Positions 63,843 to 64,000 of a stretch of DNA of 64,000 bases are shown here, piece after piece. Position 1 is the stretch's first letter. Every line of letters begins with the position of its first letter. The translations under genes were made by a program, and so were the position numbers. Below the pieces are notes generated by a model. The model worked only from the letters and a program-made list of their open reading frames with translations. It was not told the origin of the DNA and did no database searches. Source of the stretch: Hevea brasiliensis (taxonomy: Eukaryota; Streptophyta; Magnoliopsida; Malpighiales; Euphorbiaceae); contig NC_079493.1 in assembly GCF_030052815.1 (NCBI RefSeq), forward strand, positions 62,930,691 through 62,994,690. Reading direction: 5' to 3'.

Positions 63843-64000
63843 CTATAAACCTAGAGCTAATCAAAAGGTGACATGTGGCTAGGGTTTAATGTGTTAACCT
63901 AGCTATTTAAGTGGGGTTATGAAAAGAAAACACAACCAGCAGCCTCTCCTCTCATATGTCACGCCACTTTGAGCCTCTCCAGCTATTTCTCTTCATCTCT
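63667..64000. repeat. Perfect fold-back inverted repeat at the right edge
   Basis: The left arm 63667-63821 and right arm 63846-64000 are exact reverse complements over 155 bp, separated by 24 bp. The right arm runs off the window, so the repeat may be longer. Both arms are copia LTR sequence. Confidence 0.95.

Overview
This window is plant nuclear DNA made almost entirely of nested LTR retrotransposons. I found no host gene, tRNA, rRNA or CRISPR array. Evidence for a plant: primer-binding sites read TGGTATCAGAGC (initiator-Met tRNA type), chromovirus-like Ty3/gypsy polyproteins resemble the Tekay/Del lineage, and Ty1/copia elements resemble the Angela lineage with LTRs of about 2.1 kb. The AT-rich, gene-free, multiply nested layout fits pericentromeric heterochromatin of a eudicot. 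The species cannot be named from this window alone.

Layout, using my own labels. E0 (1-3092, minus) is a decayed gypsy gag-pol running off the left edge. Its 5' LTR begins at 3093 and is a chimera: 3093 to about 5616 is an LTR of type A, and about 5617-7456 plus 17140-17248 is an LTR of type B. EA (7457-17134, plus) is inserted in that LTR. It is a gag-only element with LTRs of 4.2-4.3 kb and an intact ATATG target duplication. E1 (17249-32804, minus) shares the chimeric LTR as its 3' LTR. Inside it keeps only a gag start, an unknown segment of about 0.5 kb and an integrase. C1 (17394-26902, minus), a complete but decayed copia element, is inserted in that integrase. C2 (32805-33742) is a copia LTR cut by E1.

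E2 (33743-50470, minus) is a second gag-only gypsy element. Its gag holds a copia solo LTR (C3, 35193-37302). Its 5' LTR holds a type B solo LTR (S1, 39424-49836), which itself contains two more solo LTRs: S2 (41726-45275, type C) and S3 (46439-49805, type A). E3 (50471-50916, minus) is a scrap of pol lying between E2 and E4. E4 (50917-59199, plus) has the fullest gypsy coding region here but is full of stop codons. E5 (59200-63194, plus) interrupts E4's 3' LTR, and C4 (63195 onward), a copia LTR, interrupts E5's gag. C4 ends in a perfect fold-back inverted repeat at the window edge.

The gypsy elements form one related group. E0 and E4 represent the coding parent form (gag, protease, RT, RNase H, integrase with chromodomain-like tail). 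EA and E2 carry gag only, and E1 carries integrase only, so these would need proteins supplied in trans. Points most worth a second look are: the gag-only elements with giant LTRs; a 79-80 nt intron-like insertion at the same integrase codon in two copies; the chimeric LTR joining two elements; paired stem-loops conserved across LTR types; and a 35-bp hairpin repeat array in the copia leader.
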